Below, one piece after another: positions 25,976 through 34,666 of a stretch of DNA of 64,000 nucleotides. Below the pieces are notes generated by a model that saw nothing but the letters and a program-made list of their open reading frames with translations, had not been told where the DNA came from and ran no database searches. This stretch comes from Candidatus Vicinibacter proximus (GTDB taxonomy: Bacteria; Bacteroidota; Bacteroidia; Chitinophagales; Saprospiraceae). How positions within the stretch are numbered: the stretch's first letter is position 1; every line of letters starts with the position of its first letter. The stretch lies in NCBI GenBank assembly GCA_016713905.1, contig JADJOE010000003.1:310001-374000 (forward strand), given 5' to 3'. Both the position numbers and the translations under genes were made by a program.

Positions 25976-27271
25976 TTATTTATTTAAAGATACAAATTGA
26001 TCCATTCCCTCTTTAATCTGATTCAAGATGGTAGGAATATCTTCCTTACGTAGAGTGCCAACCGAGAGTCTGTACCACTCCGATTCATCGGAGGATCCAA
26101 ATGCTTTAAAAGGAACCAACGCTACCTTGCAGGTATCTAATAAATAACGGGTAACATCTTTTTGTTGAGACAGTATCTCTCCTTCTTGGACCAATTTGTT
26201 TTTCCATGGAATTCTGACAGTAAGGTATATTGCACCCTGAGGTTCAATCACCTCAATCGGATATCCTTGTTTGCTTAAAGAAGAAAGTCCATTGTACAAT
26301 GATTTGAGGCGGAATTCAATTTCAGGCTTGAACCAATTTAGATAGTGTTGAGACGCACCATCTTTTTTCAAAAACCATGCAGTCGCCATCTGCTCTGCTT
26401 TTGGAGCCCAGGCGCCCACATGTGACAAAATTGCCCTCATTTTATTCATTATTTCTATGGGGCCAAAACTCCATCCTACGCGTATGCCAGTGGCTGCATA
26501 AACTTTAGAAAGTCCATCAATATAAATGACATAATCTCTCAATTCCGGCACCAAACTCACAGGGTCAACATGTTCGAGTTCACCAAAGCACAATTGCCAG
26601 TAGATCTGATCATACAATATATAGAGTGGTTTACGATTGCCTTTACGTCGCTGATTTTCTTCCAGAACCAGCTGACATATTTCAAGAAGTGTATTTTTAT
26701 CAAACACTGTCCCGGTTGGATTTTGAGGAGAACATAATGCCAACAATACGGCTTCAGATAAATGTGGTTTTAAATCTTCGGCGTGTGGCATGAAATTCTG
26801 CTCTTGTCCAACTTCGAGCTCAACTTTTTTTGCTCCGGAAAGATGGCAATAATGGTTGTTATTCCAGGAAGGTACAGCGTATATAACGGTGTCTCCTTCG
26901 TCTACAATGGTTCGGTATGTGGCATAGATTAAAGGCCTTGAGCCACCCGAAATCAAAATTTCCTCCGGCGAATAGTCCAGGCCTAATTTTTCTTGAATAA
27001 ACCCGGAAAGCGCATTCCGTAGTTCAGGCACTCCATTTGCGGCTGGATAATTGGTGTAACCCTTTTGGTATGCTTCAATAATAAAAGCAGTCAATTCCTT
27101 TGGAATTGGAAATATTTCTGGATCAAAATCTCCAATGGTAAGATTAAATACGTTTACTCCGGATTTAATAAGATTGTTTATTTCGTTCCCCAATTTGATG
27201 ATTTCAGACGGAATCAAATTGGCTGCCATGTTGGAAACTTCTGGTGGAACTTTTTTTGGTGAATTTATCAT
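25976..27271 (-). CDS. PLP-dependent aminotransferase (class I/II)
   Basis: A fold-type I aminotransferase of 431 residues. Features are NLTIGDFDP near residue 42, YTNYPAANGVPELR, SPQNPTGTVFD, ILYDQIYWQL (PLP-binding Asp/Tyr) and the Schiff-base lysine in IDGLSKVYAATGIRVGWS, with the substrate-carboxylate Arg near the end (WYRLSVG). The donor is probably an amino acid and the acceptor 2-oxoglutarate, but the exact substrate cannot be told. The first gene of a two-gene unit with manC. Confidence 0.88.
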   Translation of the reverse strand: MINSPKKVPPEVSNMAANLIPSEIIKLGNEINNLIKSGVNVFNLTIGDFDPEIFPIPKELTAFIIEAYQKGYTNYPAANGVPELRNALSGFIQEKLGLDYSPEEILISGGSRPLIYATYRTIVDEGDTVIYAVPSWNNNHYCHLSGAKKVELEVGQEQNFMPHAEDLKPHLSEAVLLALCSPQNPTGTVFDKNTLLEICQLVLEENQRRKGNRKPLYILYDQIYWQLCFGELEHVDPVSLVPELRDYVIYIDGLSKVYAATGIRVGWSFGPIEIMNKMRAILSHVGAWAPKAEQMATAWFLKKDGASQHYLNWFKPEIEFRLKSLYNGLSSLSKQGYPIEVIEPQGAIYLTVRIPWKNKLVQEGEILSQQKDVTRYLLDTCKVALVPFKAFGSSDESEWYRLSVGTLRKEDIPTILNQIKEGMDQFVSLNK

Positions 27272-27357
27272 GTTGGGCTTCGCTTGAGCTGGTAAAATAT
27301 TAATAAATTCTAATATTAGTATTTTTTTCTAATCTTGCAATCCAAATAATTTTATGG

Positions 27358-28080
27358 ATGAAAGCCAATAAAAAACAAATAGAGTATCTGGAAGGCCCAC
27401 TCAGTCGGTGGAAAGAATTTAAATATTTGATAGATGTTTGTTGGGATTTGTTTAGGGGAATCCGGTATTTGCATTTTGTAGGGCCTTGTATCACAGTATT
27501 TGGATCCGCTAGATTTAAGCCTGACCACATATTTTATAAGATCACTGAAGAAATAGCGGGAAAAATTGCCCAACTTGGATTTACCATAATGACGGGCGGA
27601 GGTCCAGGCATCATGGAGGCGGCCAATAAAGGAGCAAAAATGGTTGGTGGGCATTCTGTGGGCTGTAACATTGTGCTGCCATTTGAGCAAAAGCAGAATG
27701 CCTATTTGGATCATTTTGTGGATATGGATTACTTTTTTACCCGCAAAACCATGTTGATTAAGTACTCTTATGGCTTTATAGTTATGCCTGGAGGGTTTGG
27801 CACCATGGACGAATTTTTTGAAGCCATCACTTTAATTCAGACTGGTAAAATCTCTGGTTTCCCCATCGTGCTTTTCGGAACCGAGTTTCACAAGGACCTG
27901 CTGGAGTTTATAGATCATCTTGCTGCTTCAGGTACCATTGGACCTAAGGATAAGGATTTAATTTTTGTAACGGATGATGTGGATGCTGCTGTTGAATTTA
28001 TTAAAGATCATGCCTTGGTTAGATCTACATTAGCACCACACAATCAATACAAACCTATTCCTTGGTTGTTTGAAAAGTAA
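27358..28080 (+). CDS. LOG-family (TIGR00730-type) Rossmann protein
   Basis: 240 residues. The nucleotide-binding start ITVFGSARFKPD (about 45-56), GFTIMTGGGPGIMEAANKGA and the family hallmark PGGFGTMDEFFEA are all present. LOG proteins release free cytokinin-type bases by cleaving nucleoside 5'-monophosphates (phosphoribohydrolase). In non-plant-associated bacteria the role is often purine salvage or AMP hydrolysis. An N-terminal extension of about 40 residues precedes the fold, as in the larger LOG subgroup. A second ATG in another frame lies 4 nt upstream and is not used. Confidence 0.9.
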   Translation: MKANKKQIEYLEGPLSRWKEFKYLIDVCWDLFRGIRYLHFVGPCITVFGSARFKPDHIFYKITEEIAGKIAQLGFTIMTGGGPGIMEAANKGAKMVGGHSVGCNIVLPFEQKQNAYLDHFVDMDYFFTRKTMLIKYSYGFIVMPGGFGTMDEFFEAITLIQTGKISGFPIVLFGTEFHKDLLEFIDHLAASGTIGPKDKDLIFVTDDVDAAVEFIKDHALVRSTLAPHNQYKPIPWLFEK

Positions 28081-28209
28081 ATTTTTATTTTGAGTCCTTT
28101 TTATTTAAAGTTGTAGTTATCTCATAGAATGAAAATTTCACATGGGATATTGGAATTAAGTATTTTTCTGCCGTTTTTTGCTCGATAAAAATTATTATTA
28201 GTCCTTCCT

Positions 28210-29136
28210 GTGATAAAATATTTTGATGATCGGATAGTATTACCTAGTCCTCTTTTGGAGCTTGAATTGTCCGAAGTGGGGTCTACAGTCTGGATCAAAA
28301 GAGACGAATTGATTCATCCTTTGATCAGTGGCAATAAGTGGAGAAAATTACAAGGCTTCGTGAATGAATTTCTTCATTTGAAAGAGCCGAAAATTTTAGC
28401 AAGTATGGGAGGGATGCATTCTAATCACCTACACGCCCTTGCTTATGTTGCTTTTAAACTAGGCAAAGCTTGTGAGTTATTTGTTTATGGGCATTCTGGA
28501 AAAATTCCTAGTCCTGTTTTGGAAGATGCAAAACGTTGGGGGGCAAAAATAAATATGGTGAACAGAGTGGAAGCAGAAGTATTAAGGGAAGGTTCAGAAT
28601 TACCGTCAGATGAATATTTTTGGATTCCGGAAGGTGGAGCCTCACCGTTAGCAGCATCTGGAATTGTGGAAATGCTGAATGAAATGCCCAAGGATTTTGA
28701 TCAGGAGGAAAATTTAATTGCGGTTGCTATTGGTTCTGGTTCGACTGCTAAATATATTTATGAACATACAAAAAAAATCAAATTAGCTACATTTTCACCG
28801 GTGAAATCAAATTTCGTTTCGAAGGAAAATGCAAGAATAATTCCACTTGAAGAAAAAAATAAAATAGCTTTCGGAGCTTATGATTTTGATCTCGTGCAAT
28901 GGATGGGTAATTTTCAGAAAAGCACCGGAGTGTTGCTGGATCCCATATATACAGGCAGATTGGTAAAGGCATTATCTGACCATTTGATAAAAGTGGATCT
29001 ATACAAAAAAGTTTTTATTTTGCATAGCGGTGGATTGCAGGGTTGGCGTGCTTATTCCGATCGATATCCTCAATCCAGGAAGTTGGTAGAATTAACCGCT
29101 TTGGAAAAGTTGCTGAGAGAAATAACCATTGGGTAA
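28210..29136 (+). CDS. ACC-deaminase/D-cysteine desulfhydrase family PLP enzyme
   Basis: A 308-residue fold-type II PLP enzyme. The PLP lysine is in ISGNKWRKL (about 39-47), followed by the substrate loop GGMHSNHLHALA and the PLP-phosphate loop AIGSGSTAKYIY. 1-aminocyclopropane-1-carboxylate deaminase and D-cysteine desulfhydrase share these motifs, and the substrate cannot be separated by eye. The gene begins with GTG (28210), as no ATG precedes the conserved LPSPLLEL. It follows the LOG gene by about 130 nt. Confidence 0.87.
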   Translation: MIKYFDDRIVLPSPLLELELSEVGSTVWIKRDELIHPLISGNKWRKLQGFVNEFLHLKEPKILASMGGMHSNHLHALAYVAFKLGKACELFVYGHSGKIPSPVLEDAKRWGAKINMVNRVEAEVLREGSELPSDEYFWIPEGGASPLAASGIVEMLNEMPKDFDQEENLIAVAIGSGSTAKYIYEHTKKIKLATFSPVKSNFVSKENARIIPLEEKNKIAFGAYDFDLVQWMGNFQKSTGVLLDPIYTGRLVKALSDHLIKVDLYKKVFILHSGGLQGWRAYSDRYPQSRKLVELTALEKLLREITIG

Positions 29137-29162
29137 TTTTTACTTTGGTTTATTGTTGTGAA

Positions 29163-30551
29163 TCAAAAGTACTTTTTTGTTAGCCCGGGATTATTTTTTA
29201 GATAATTAAGAATAATGCCATTGGATTCTATGTTCCCTTTATAAAAATTCAGATTAGTCTTTATTTCTTCAATGTCAGAATAATTTTCTTCCTTATTAAG
29301 GTATCCTGTTCTGGAACAAAATCCATTTTCAATCACAAAAGCTGCTTGTTCATCAGCATTTCTTCCACGATCAAAGAAGATGAAATTTTGAGTAAAAAAA
29401 CGATTCACCTTTGAATGCATCGCCTCAAATCTTTCATTATAAGAAGCCATACTTTCTTTAACTGCACATACGCCATGACAAATTCCTAACTGGAATTTAT
29501 TGCATGGTCTTAGTTCTTCCGTTTTTGCTTGTTGCACACTGTCACAAAGTTGGTATTGGTAGATAAGATAATCAAGATAATTATGTGCATTTTTAGTGTT
29601 GCTGAACAATTGGATAGCATCTTCATTACCTGCAAGCCAGTCTTTATGTTTAATGATGTATCTTAAGTGGCCTCCCGGAGCGGAATCTTTAATAAGGGCA
29701 TAGGATTCCGTTTTGTTTTTCTGTGCCCGGTTAATTTCCGGCGAATGTTTTTTTATTTCAGCAGATTCCAACAAATAAGCCATGAGTTCACTACCTGTGA
29801 GAACATGTTCGATATGATGAACCATTCTTCTCATTTTGATAGTTTTGAACCCATCCTCATTGAAGTGTTGAAGAATTCTTTCACGAATATTGATACTTTT
29901 GCCGATGTAAACATATTTGCCGGCATCATCGCACATATAATATACTCCACAATCTTCAGGTAAGGCATCAATATCATCACTGGTTAAATGAGATGGTAAT
30001 CTTGTAGCCCTAAGTGCACCCTTTATGTATTTGGTAAAACTGAAATCATTGTAATTGGCTTCCAGCAATAATTGAAATATTTTCAATGTTGCAGCTGCAT
30101 CTTCATAAGCACGATGTCTGCTTTTTACTTCGATGTTAAAGTGCTTTATTAAGTTGCCTAAAGCATAAGAGCGAAGGCCGGGAAAATACTTTCGCGATAG
30201 TTGGACAGTGCATAATTTTTTTCTGCTGAAAGTGTACCCAAGGGTTCTGAATTCTTCTTTGATAAATGAGTAATCAAATTCTACATTATGGGCAACAAAA
30301 ATACAGTCATGCGTTATTTCAATAATTCTCTTGGCAATTTCATAAAACTTAGGCGCGTCTTTCACCATCTCGGAATCTATTCCAGTAATTCTGGTAATTT
30401 CAAATGGAATAGAGCACTCAGGATTTACCAGAGATTCAAATTGATCAACTATTTGTCCATTTTCGAATACGATTATAGCTATTTCTGTAATTTTACCGGA
30501 CCTGTATTGGCCACCTGTTGTTTCAATATCTATAATCGCAAACCTTGTCAT
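29163..30551 (-). CDS. DnaQ-like exonuclease fused to a GIY-YIG (UvrC/Cho-like) nuclease
   Basis: 462 residues from ATG 30551 (MTRFAIIDIETTGG). An upstream in-frame TTG adds two residues and is not preferred. The N-terminal DEDDh exonuclease spans about 1-165 with DIETTG, ITGID, HNVEFDYSF and HRAYEDAAAT. From about 198 there is a GIY-YIG domain (CGVYYM, YVYIGKSINIRERILQHF) followed by a UvrC/Cho-like tail with RPCNKFQLGICHGVC. The combination occurs in DNA polymerase III epsilon-like/UvrC-like fusions. The probable role is nucleotide-excision or 3'-end processing of damaged DNA. Its ATG overlaps the ATG of the divergent NamZ-like gene (CATG at 30549-30552). Confidence 0.88.
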   Translation of the reverse strand: MTRFAIIDIETTGGQYRSGKITEIAIIVFENGQIVDQFESLVNPECSIPFEITRITGIDSEMVKDAPKFYEIAKRIIEITHDCIFVAHNVEFDYSFIKEEFRTLGYTFSRKKLCTVQLSRKYFPGLRSYALGNLIKHFNIEVKSRHRAYEDAAATLKIFQLLLEANYNDFSFTKYIKGALRATRLPSHLTSDDIDALPEDCGVYYMCDDAGKYVYIGKSINIRERILQHFNEDGFKTIKMRRMVHHIEHVLTGSELMAYLLESAEIKKHSPEINRAQKNKTESYALIKDSAPGGHLRYIIKHKDWLAGNEDAIQLFSNTKNAHNYLDYLIYQYQLCDSVQQAKTEELRPCNKFQLGICHGVCAVKESMASYNERFEAMHSKVNRFFTQNFIFFDRGRNADEQAAFVIENGFCSRTGYLNKEENYSDIEEIKTNLNFYKGNIESNGIILNYLKNNPGLTKKYF

Positions 30552-31794
30552 GTCCAAATTTCTTCTAAATATTAAATTCTACCTTTTTATAACCTTGATC
30601 ATTGCCATGTACTGTTGCGCACACAAAGTTAAGCATGGCAATTCAAAAATGACTTATTCGAAGACAGAGGAAGAGCAAACAATAAAAGAAATTCTGCCAG
30701 GTGCTTATCAGTTGGACCAATATTTATCCTTACTAAGAGGCAAGAAAGTTGGCTTGGTCATTAACCAGACTTCTGTCATAGGCAATCGGCAATTACTGGA
30801 TACCCTCCTTGAACTAAATGTTGCGGTAAAAAAGGTTTTTGTTCCAGAACACGGATTTAGAGGAGAAGCATCGGCAGGGGCGCACATTTCTGATGAAAAG
30901 GACAATAAAACCGGATTGCCAATAAAGTCATTGTACGGTAAAAACAAAAAGCCATCTGTGAGTGATCTGGCTGATCTGGATGTTGTGGTTTTTGACCTTC
31001 AGGATGTGGGCGTGAGATTCTACACCTATATATCCACTTTGCATTATGTCATGGAGGCTTGCGCGGAGAATAACAAGCAACTCATCCTACTCGACAGACC
31101 AAATCCTAATGGATTTTATGTGGATGGCCCTGTGTTGGATACTCATTTCAAATCATTTGTTGGCATGCACCCAATACCGGTGGTATATGGTTTAACCATT
31201 GCAGAATTATGCCGGATGATTCACGGGGAAAAATGGATAAAATCTAACTTAAATTGGATGCCAAAAGTAATTTTATGCAAGAACTACAATCATAGAAGCA
31301 GGTATGAACTTCCTGTGAAACCTTCACCGAACCTTCCCAACACAAGAGCTGTCGTGTTGTATCCGGGATTATGTTTTTTTGAAGGTACAGTAGTGAGTTT
31401 GGGACGCGGGACAGATGCGCCATTTCAGTTATTTGGACACCCTTTATGGCCAAAAGCAGATACCAGTTTTATTCCAAAAGAAAGGGTAGGGGCCAAAAAT
31501 CCACCATGGAAAGACAAAGTTTGTTTTGGTAAAAGTTTATTGAATCTTGACCTAAACTCCGTTTACTTTGAGAAAAAAATAAGATTGAACGAATTGTTAG
31601 AGGCTTACAGAGTTTTAGGTAAATCAACAGATTTTTTTTCAAACCCAAAATTTTTTGACCAACTCGCAGGAACAGATGATTTAAGGATTCAGATAGTGCA
31701 AGGAAAGAGTGAGAAAGTCATCAGACAATCCTGGCAAAAAAAATTAGCAGATTATAAAAAATTAAGGTCTAAGTATTTATTGTACGCAGATTGA
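30550..31794 (+). CDS. namZ: NamZ-like exo-beta-N-acetylmuramidase lipoprotein (DUF1343)
   Basis: 414 residues. The N-terminus is a short hydrophobic signal with cysteines at 22 and 23 (IIAMYCCAHK), so it is probably a lipoprotein. The DUF1343 body has GLVINQTSVIG, VPEHGFRGEASAGA, VVFDLQDVGVRFYTYIST, ILLDRPNPNGF, PSPNLPN and FEGTVVSLGRGTDAPFQLFGHP. NamZ-type enzymes release MurNAc from the non-reducing end of peptidoglycan fragments (GH171), so cell-wall turnover or salvage is the likely role. The start must be 30550, since a later ATG would remove the signal. This places the start codon across that of the divergent exonuclease gene. Confidence 0.88.
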   Translation: MSKFLLNIKFYLFITLIIAMYCCAHKVKHGNSKMTYSKTEEEQTIKEILPGAYQLDQYLSLLRGKKVGLVINQTSVIGNRQLLDTLLELNVAVKKVFVPEHGFRGEASAGAHISDEKDNKTGLPIKSLYGKNKKPSVSDLADLDVVVFDLQDVGVRFYTYISTLHYVMEACAENNKQLILLDRPNPNGFYVDGPVLDTHFKSFVGMHPIPVVYGLTIAELCRMIHGEKWIKSNLNWMPKVILCKNYNHRSRYELPVKPSPNLPNTRAVVLYPGLCFFEGTVVSLGRGTDAPFQLFGHPLWPKADTSFIPKERVGAKNPPWKDKVCFGKSLLNLDLNSVYFEKKIRLNELLEAYRVLGKSTDFFSNPKFFDQLAGTDDLRIQIVQGKSEKVIRQSWQKKLADYKKLRSKYLLYAD

Positions 31795-31844
31795 GCAAAT
31801 AACCCTACATACTTGAAATTAAGAAAAGTCTTTTAAAACCATGT

Positions 31845-32840
31845 CTAATTCAACTTTTGCTGGATTCCTAATAATCTCAGAGTATAAACCCCACATTCCT
31901 TTTTTGGAGCACTTGGATTTGGCTTGAATTTACATTGCTTAACCAGGTTCATACTTTTTCGTACAAAATTGATGTCTTTGGTTTTGGAAGCTTTGGAATT
32001 AAAAGAACAGAATTTAATATTCCCTTCGCGATCTATGCAAATGTTAAATGCAGCTTCCTGAACCACCGGTCCGGCCAGAGTCTTCATGTCAGGACACAAC
32101 TCCCTTTGTCTTTTAAGTGGACCTATTTCATCAAAATCAACCCCTACGCCATCACCTGTACCTGATCCTGTTCCCGCGCCGGCACCTCCACCGGTTCCGC
32201 CACCACCGCCAGTTCCGCTTCCGCCACCTGCACCTGTTCCGCTTCCTGCATTTGCATCTCCGGCTCCCTGACCCGAACCTGATCCGGTGCCTGTGCCACC
32301 TGATCCTGGATGATCGTTATCACCGGATGAAGAACTAGAAGTTGATTTGGAAGGTGTAGTGCTCGGATTACTTGCTGTTGAACCGTTATCTGTTGTTGGT
32401 TTTGTAGAGGGCGGTAATTTTGGCGGAGACGGCAATTTTACGACATCTGGTTCTGTGGATGTAAGTACAGGTTTTGGGCCTGCTGGTGTTTGTGTAGGAA
32501 TTTTCTCAACAGGCGTTTCCTCAACTTTTTTTTCTGCAACTGGTTCTGGCTCCGGTTCAGGGGTTTGTTCCTGATTTCCCTGAGATCCACCTTCAAGCGT
32601 TTCGAGGCCTTCTTCGCCCTTGCTTCCACCGGCGTTATCGTATTCTTTCATTTTTTCTACAGGGATGAATTCCACCAAACTTAAATACGGAGGTTGTTCC
32701 GGATCTTCCGGTGGAGTGATGTCAAACATTTTTAGAAAAAATATCAGCAAGAGCAATAAATGTACAAGAATGGCATATACTGTCCCCTTTATACTGTTTT
32801 TTTGCTCAGTTCTAACGTAGCTAAAATACCCTGTAGTCAT
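31845..32840 (-). CDS. TonB-like energy-transducer-type protein with Pro-rich and Gly-rich linkers
   Basis: 331 residues, probably anchored in the inner membrane. The single N-terminal helix VYAILVHLLLLLIFFLKMF (about 21-39) is followed by a Pro/Glu-rich stretch (EPEPEPVAEKKVEETP), then a Ser/Thr stretch and a linker of about 55 residues made almost only of G, S, T, A and D (about 172-230). The C-terminal domain (about 240-331) has the strand pattern VQEAAFNICIDREGNIK ... QCKFKPNPSAPKKE, as in TonB/TolA-like C-terminal domains of Bacteroidota. It would span the periplasm. No ExbB/ExbD or receptor genes are adjacent. The partner is unknown. Confidence 0.8.
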   Translation of the reverse strand: MTTGYFSYVRTEQKNSIKGTVYAILVHLLLLLIFFLKMFDITPPEDPEQPPYLSLVEFIPVEKMKEYDNAGGSKGEEGLETLEGGSQGNQEQTPEPEPEPVAEKKVEETPVEKIPTQTPAGPKPVLTSTEPDVVKLPSPPKLPPSTKPTTDNGSTASNPSTTPSKSTSSSSSGDNDHPGSGGTGTGSGSGQGAGDANAGSGTGAGGGSGTGGGGGTGGGAGAGTGSGTGDGVGVDFDEIGPLKRQRELCPDMKTLAGPVVQEAAFNICIDREGNIKFCSFNSKASKTKDINFVRKSMNLVKQCKFKPNPSAPKKECGVYTLRLLGIQQKLN

Positions 32841-32913
32841 ATTGTCTGCTGAATTATATAGTAAAAGTACGATGAGTTCCTCAAAAAGGAGGAATTAAAT
32901 ATACAAAAAATAT

Positions 32914-33123
32914 CTAATATCTTTTTTGTTCCATTAAAAAATAAACAATAACAATCCCCGAGATGCACATCAATCCTTTGACAACAATGGCTCCCAGGAA
33001 TCCTAATCCTTCCAATGGTCTCAAAAAACTAAACGAAAGCCCTACCAGACTTAGTATGATGGATATCGCGCCAATCAAGAACATTGCAAAACCAATTAAT
33101 AGGCCCAGACTTCTCTTATTCAT
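32914..33123 (-). CDS. Small two-helix membrane protein
   Basis: 69 residues (MNKRSLGLLIGFAMF...). Two clear transmembrane helices of about 20 residues each (LLIGFAMFLIGAISIILSLVG and IVVKGLMCISGIVIVYFL) are joined by a short loop, with a positively charged N-terminus and a KRY tail. I recognise no family. The real coding character is supported by membrane-helix composition and by being the only ORF between the TonB-like gene and the HMG-CoA lyase gene. It is minus strand, divergent from HMG-CoA lyase. Confidence 0.6.
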   Translation of the reverse strand: MNKRSLGLLIGFAMFLIGAISIILSLVGLSFSFLRPLEGLGFLGAIVVKGLMCISGIVIVYFLMEQKRY

Positions 33124-33179
33124 GTTAAAAATTTTCTCAAAATTAACTTAGCCGATGACAATTCATACGCAGAACATCA

Positions 33180-33187
33180 TACTTTTG
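33180..33187 (+). promoter_or_regulatory. -7 box (TACTTTTG) for the HMG-CoA lyase gene
   Basis: An exact TAnnTTTG match 11 nt before the ATG at 33199. No -33 TTG is evident. Confidence 0.4.
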
Positions 33188-33198
33188 ATAATTATTAT

Positions 33199-34059
33199 AT
33201 GAGCTCTAATGTTAAAATCATAGAATGTCCGAGAGATGCCATGCAGGGATTAAATTACTTTGTCCCTACTGAGATCAAATTAAAATATCTCAATCTTCTT
33301 TTAGAGGTTGGCTTCGATACACTGGATTTTGGCAGTTTTGTTTCTGCCAAGGCCATACCCCAGTTGAGAGACACACATGAAATAACGAGATTATTGGAAG
33401 ACAAAACCTCTCCGACTAAGTTATTGGCAATAGTTGCTAATGAGCGAGGAGCTCTGGAAGCTGTAGAGCACAAAGTAATTGATTATTTGGGTTACCCATT
33501 TTCAATATCTGAAACTTTCCAAATGAGAAATACCAACAGTAATTTGGAAAAATCATTTGACAGAGTAAAGCAAATATTGGACATCGTAAGCAATCACAAT
33601 AAGGAATTGATCCTATACATTTCCATGGCATTTGGCAATCCCTATGGCGATCCATGGAACTCAGAGATCATATCATTTTGGTTGGAAAAACTTCGTGCTT
33701 TAGGTTGTAGGACAATAGCTTTATCGGATACCATTGGCGTGGCGACTCCTGAAAGTATTTCTTATATATTTTCGCATTTGATTCCCAGCTATCCTGAATT
33801 GGAATTTGGGGCACACTTTCATACACTGCCAAATGCCTGGGAAGAAAAAATTCAAGCCGCTTTTGACTCTGGATGCCGTCGGTTTGATGGCGCCATAAAA
33901 GGTTTTGGTGGATGTCCGATGGCAAAAGATGTCTTGACCGGAAACATGCCAACAGAACACATTATTGATTTTTTTTCCAAGCAAGGTGAAGAAACCGGTG
34001 TCAAATCGGATAAATTCAATGAAGCATTGTTGTATTCTTCAAATGTATTTACACATTAA
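33199..34059 (+). CDS. Hydroxymethylglutaryl-CoA lyase
   Basis: 286 residues, TIM-barrel DRE-type lyase. It cleaves HMG-CoA to acetyl-CoA and acetoacetate, the last step of leucine degradation. The start strand carries ECPRDAMQG (family: PRDGLQ-like, catalytic Arg/Asp), later FGSFVSAKAIPQ, the metal-binding HxH in GAHFHTLPN, and the signature GFGGCPMAKD with the catalytic cysteine, then LTGN. The PRD-x-x-Q loop is slightly unusual (AM in place of GL). It is followed after 9 nt by a GNAT gene, probably co-transcribed. Confidence 0.9.
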   Translation: MSSNVKIIECPRDAMQGLNYFVPTEIKLKYLNLLLEVGFDTLDFGSFVSAKAIPQLRDTHEITRLLEDKTSPTKLLAIVANERGALEAVEHKVIDYLGYPFSISETFQMRNTNSNLEKSFDRVKQILDIVSNHNKELILYISMAFGNPYGDPWNSEIISFWLEKLRALGCRTIALSDTIGVATPESISYIFSHLIPSYPELEFGAHFHTLPNAWEEKIQAAFDSGCRRFDGAIKGFGGCPMAKDVLTGNMPTEHIIDFFSKQGEETGVKSDKFNEALLYSSNVFTH

Positions 34060-34068
34060 TTTTTGAGT

Positions 34069-34503
34069 ATGATTAGTTACGGCTTCATCGATTATGCAAG
34101 TCCGGATTATGATTTGTTCTTGCGTTTGAGGTATAATGTATTGAGAAAGCCGTTGGGACTGGATTACTCAGAAGATCAGATCATCCAGGAGTGGGATCAA
34201 CACCATATAGGAGCATTTACAGCATCCGGTTTGTTGATTGGGGGAATGGTGCTTCAGGAATTGGAACCATCTCTCCTCAAAATGCGTCAGGTCGCTGTAG
34301 ATGAGCATTATCAGGGTAATGGAATAGGAGGCTCTCTTGTAGTATTTGCAGAAAAATGGGCTGAGCAGAATGGATTTCATAAAATTGTTCTGCATGCACG
34401 TAGTGGGGTAGTTCCTTTTTATCAGGCGCTCGGATATCTGACTGTTGGAGCTCCATTTACAGAAGTTGGAATTCCCCACCAGGCTATGGAAAAAGTAATC
34501 TGA
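34069..34503 (+). CDS. GNAT-family N-acetyltransferase
   Basis: 144 residues. The acetyl-CoA-binding signature VAVDEHYQGNGIGGSLVVFAE at about 82-101 is followed by FYQALGYLTVG, a typical GNAT tail. The substrate is unknown. I take ATG 34069 (MISYGFIDY). An in-frame TTG two codons upstream is not needed. It is 9 nt downstream of the HMG-CoA lyase gene and ends before a paired set of terminators. Confidence 0.85.
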   Translation: MISYGFIDYASPDYDLFLRLRYNVLRKPLGLDYSEDQIIQEWDQHHIGAFTASGLLIGGMVLQELEPSLLKMRQVAVDEHYQGNGIGGSLVVFAEKWAEQNGFHKIVLHARSGVVPFYQALGYLTVGAPFTEVGIPHQAMEKVI

Positions 34504-34527
34504 AACTTTGTTTTAAAAGATGCAATC

Positions 34528-34555
34528 ACCAGGGGAATTTTACACCTGGTTTTTT
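34528..34555 (+). terminator. Rho-independent terminator for the GNAT unit
   Basis: A 6-bp stem (ACCAGG 34528-34533, CCTGGT 34545-34550) with an 11-nt loop and a following T run. Confidence 0.65.
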
Positions 34556-34562
34556 ACCAAAT

Positions 34563-34590
34563 AAAAAATCCTGTTCTTGTGGAACAGGAT
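34563..34590 (-). terminator. Rho-independent terminator for the cupin/JmjC-like gene
   Basis: A perfect 9-bp stem (ATCCTGTTC 34568-34576, GAACAGGAT 34582-34590) with the loop TTGTG. On the minus strand it is followed by a T run (an A tract at 34563-34567 on the plus strand), so it terminates the minus-strand gene ending at 34667. Confidence 0.85.
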
Positions 34591-34666
34591 CATTTAACAG
34601 GTTGGTTTTAACAATTACAATATTCGGTTTCGTTTTACTACTGTTTCTATGCAAGATTAGTGCCAA

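Noticed and set aside
32086..32574. Plus-strand open frames rich in Pro/Val/Gly opposite the TonB-like linker
   Set aside because: They come from the complement of the Gly/Pro-rich linker and have no independent signal.
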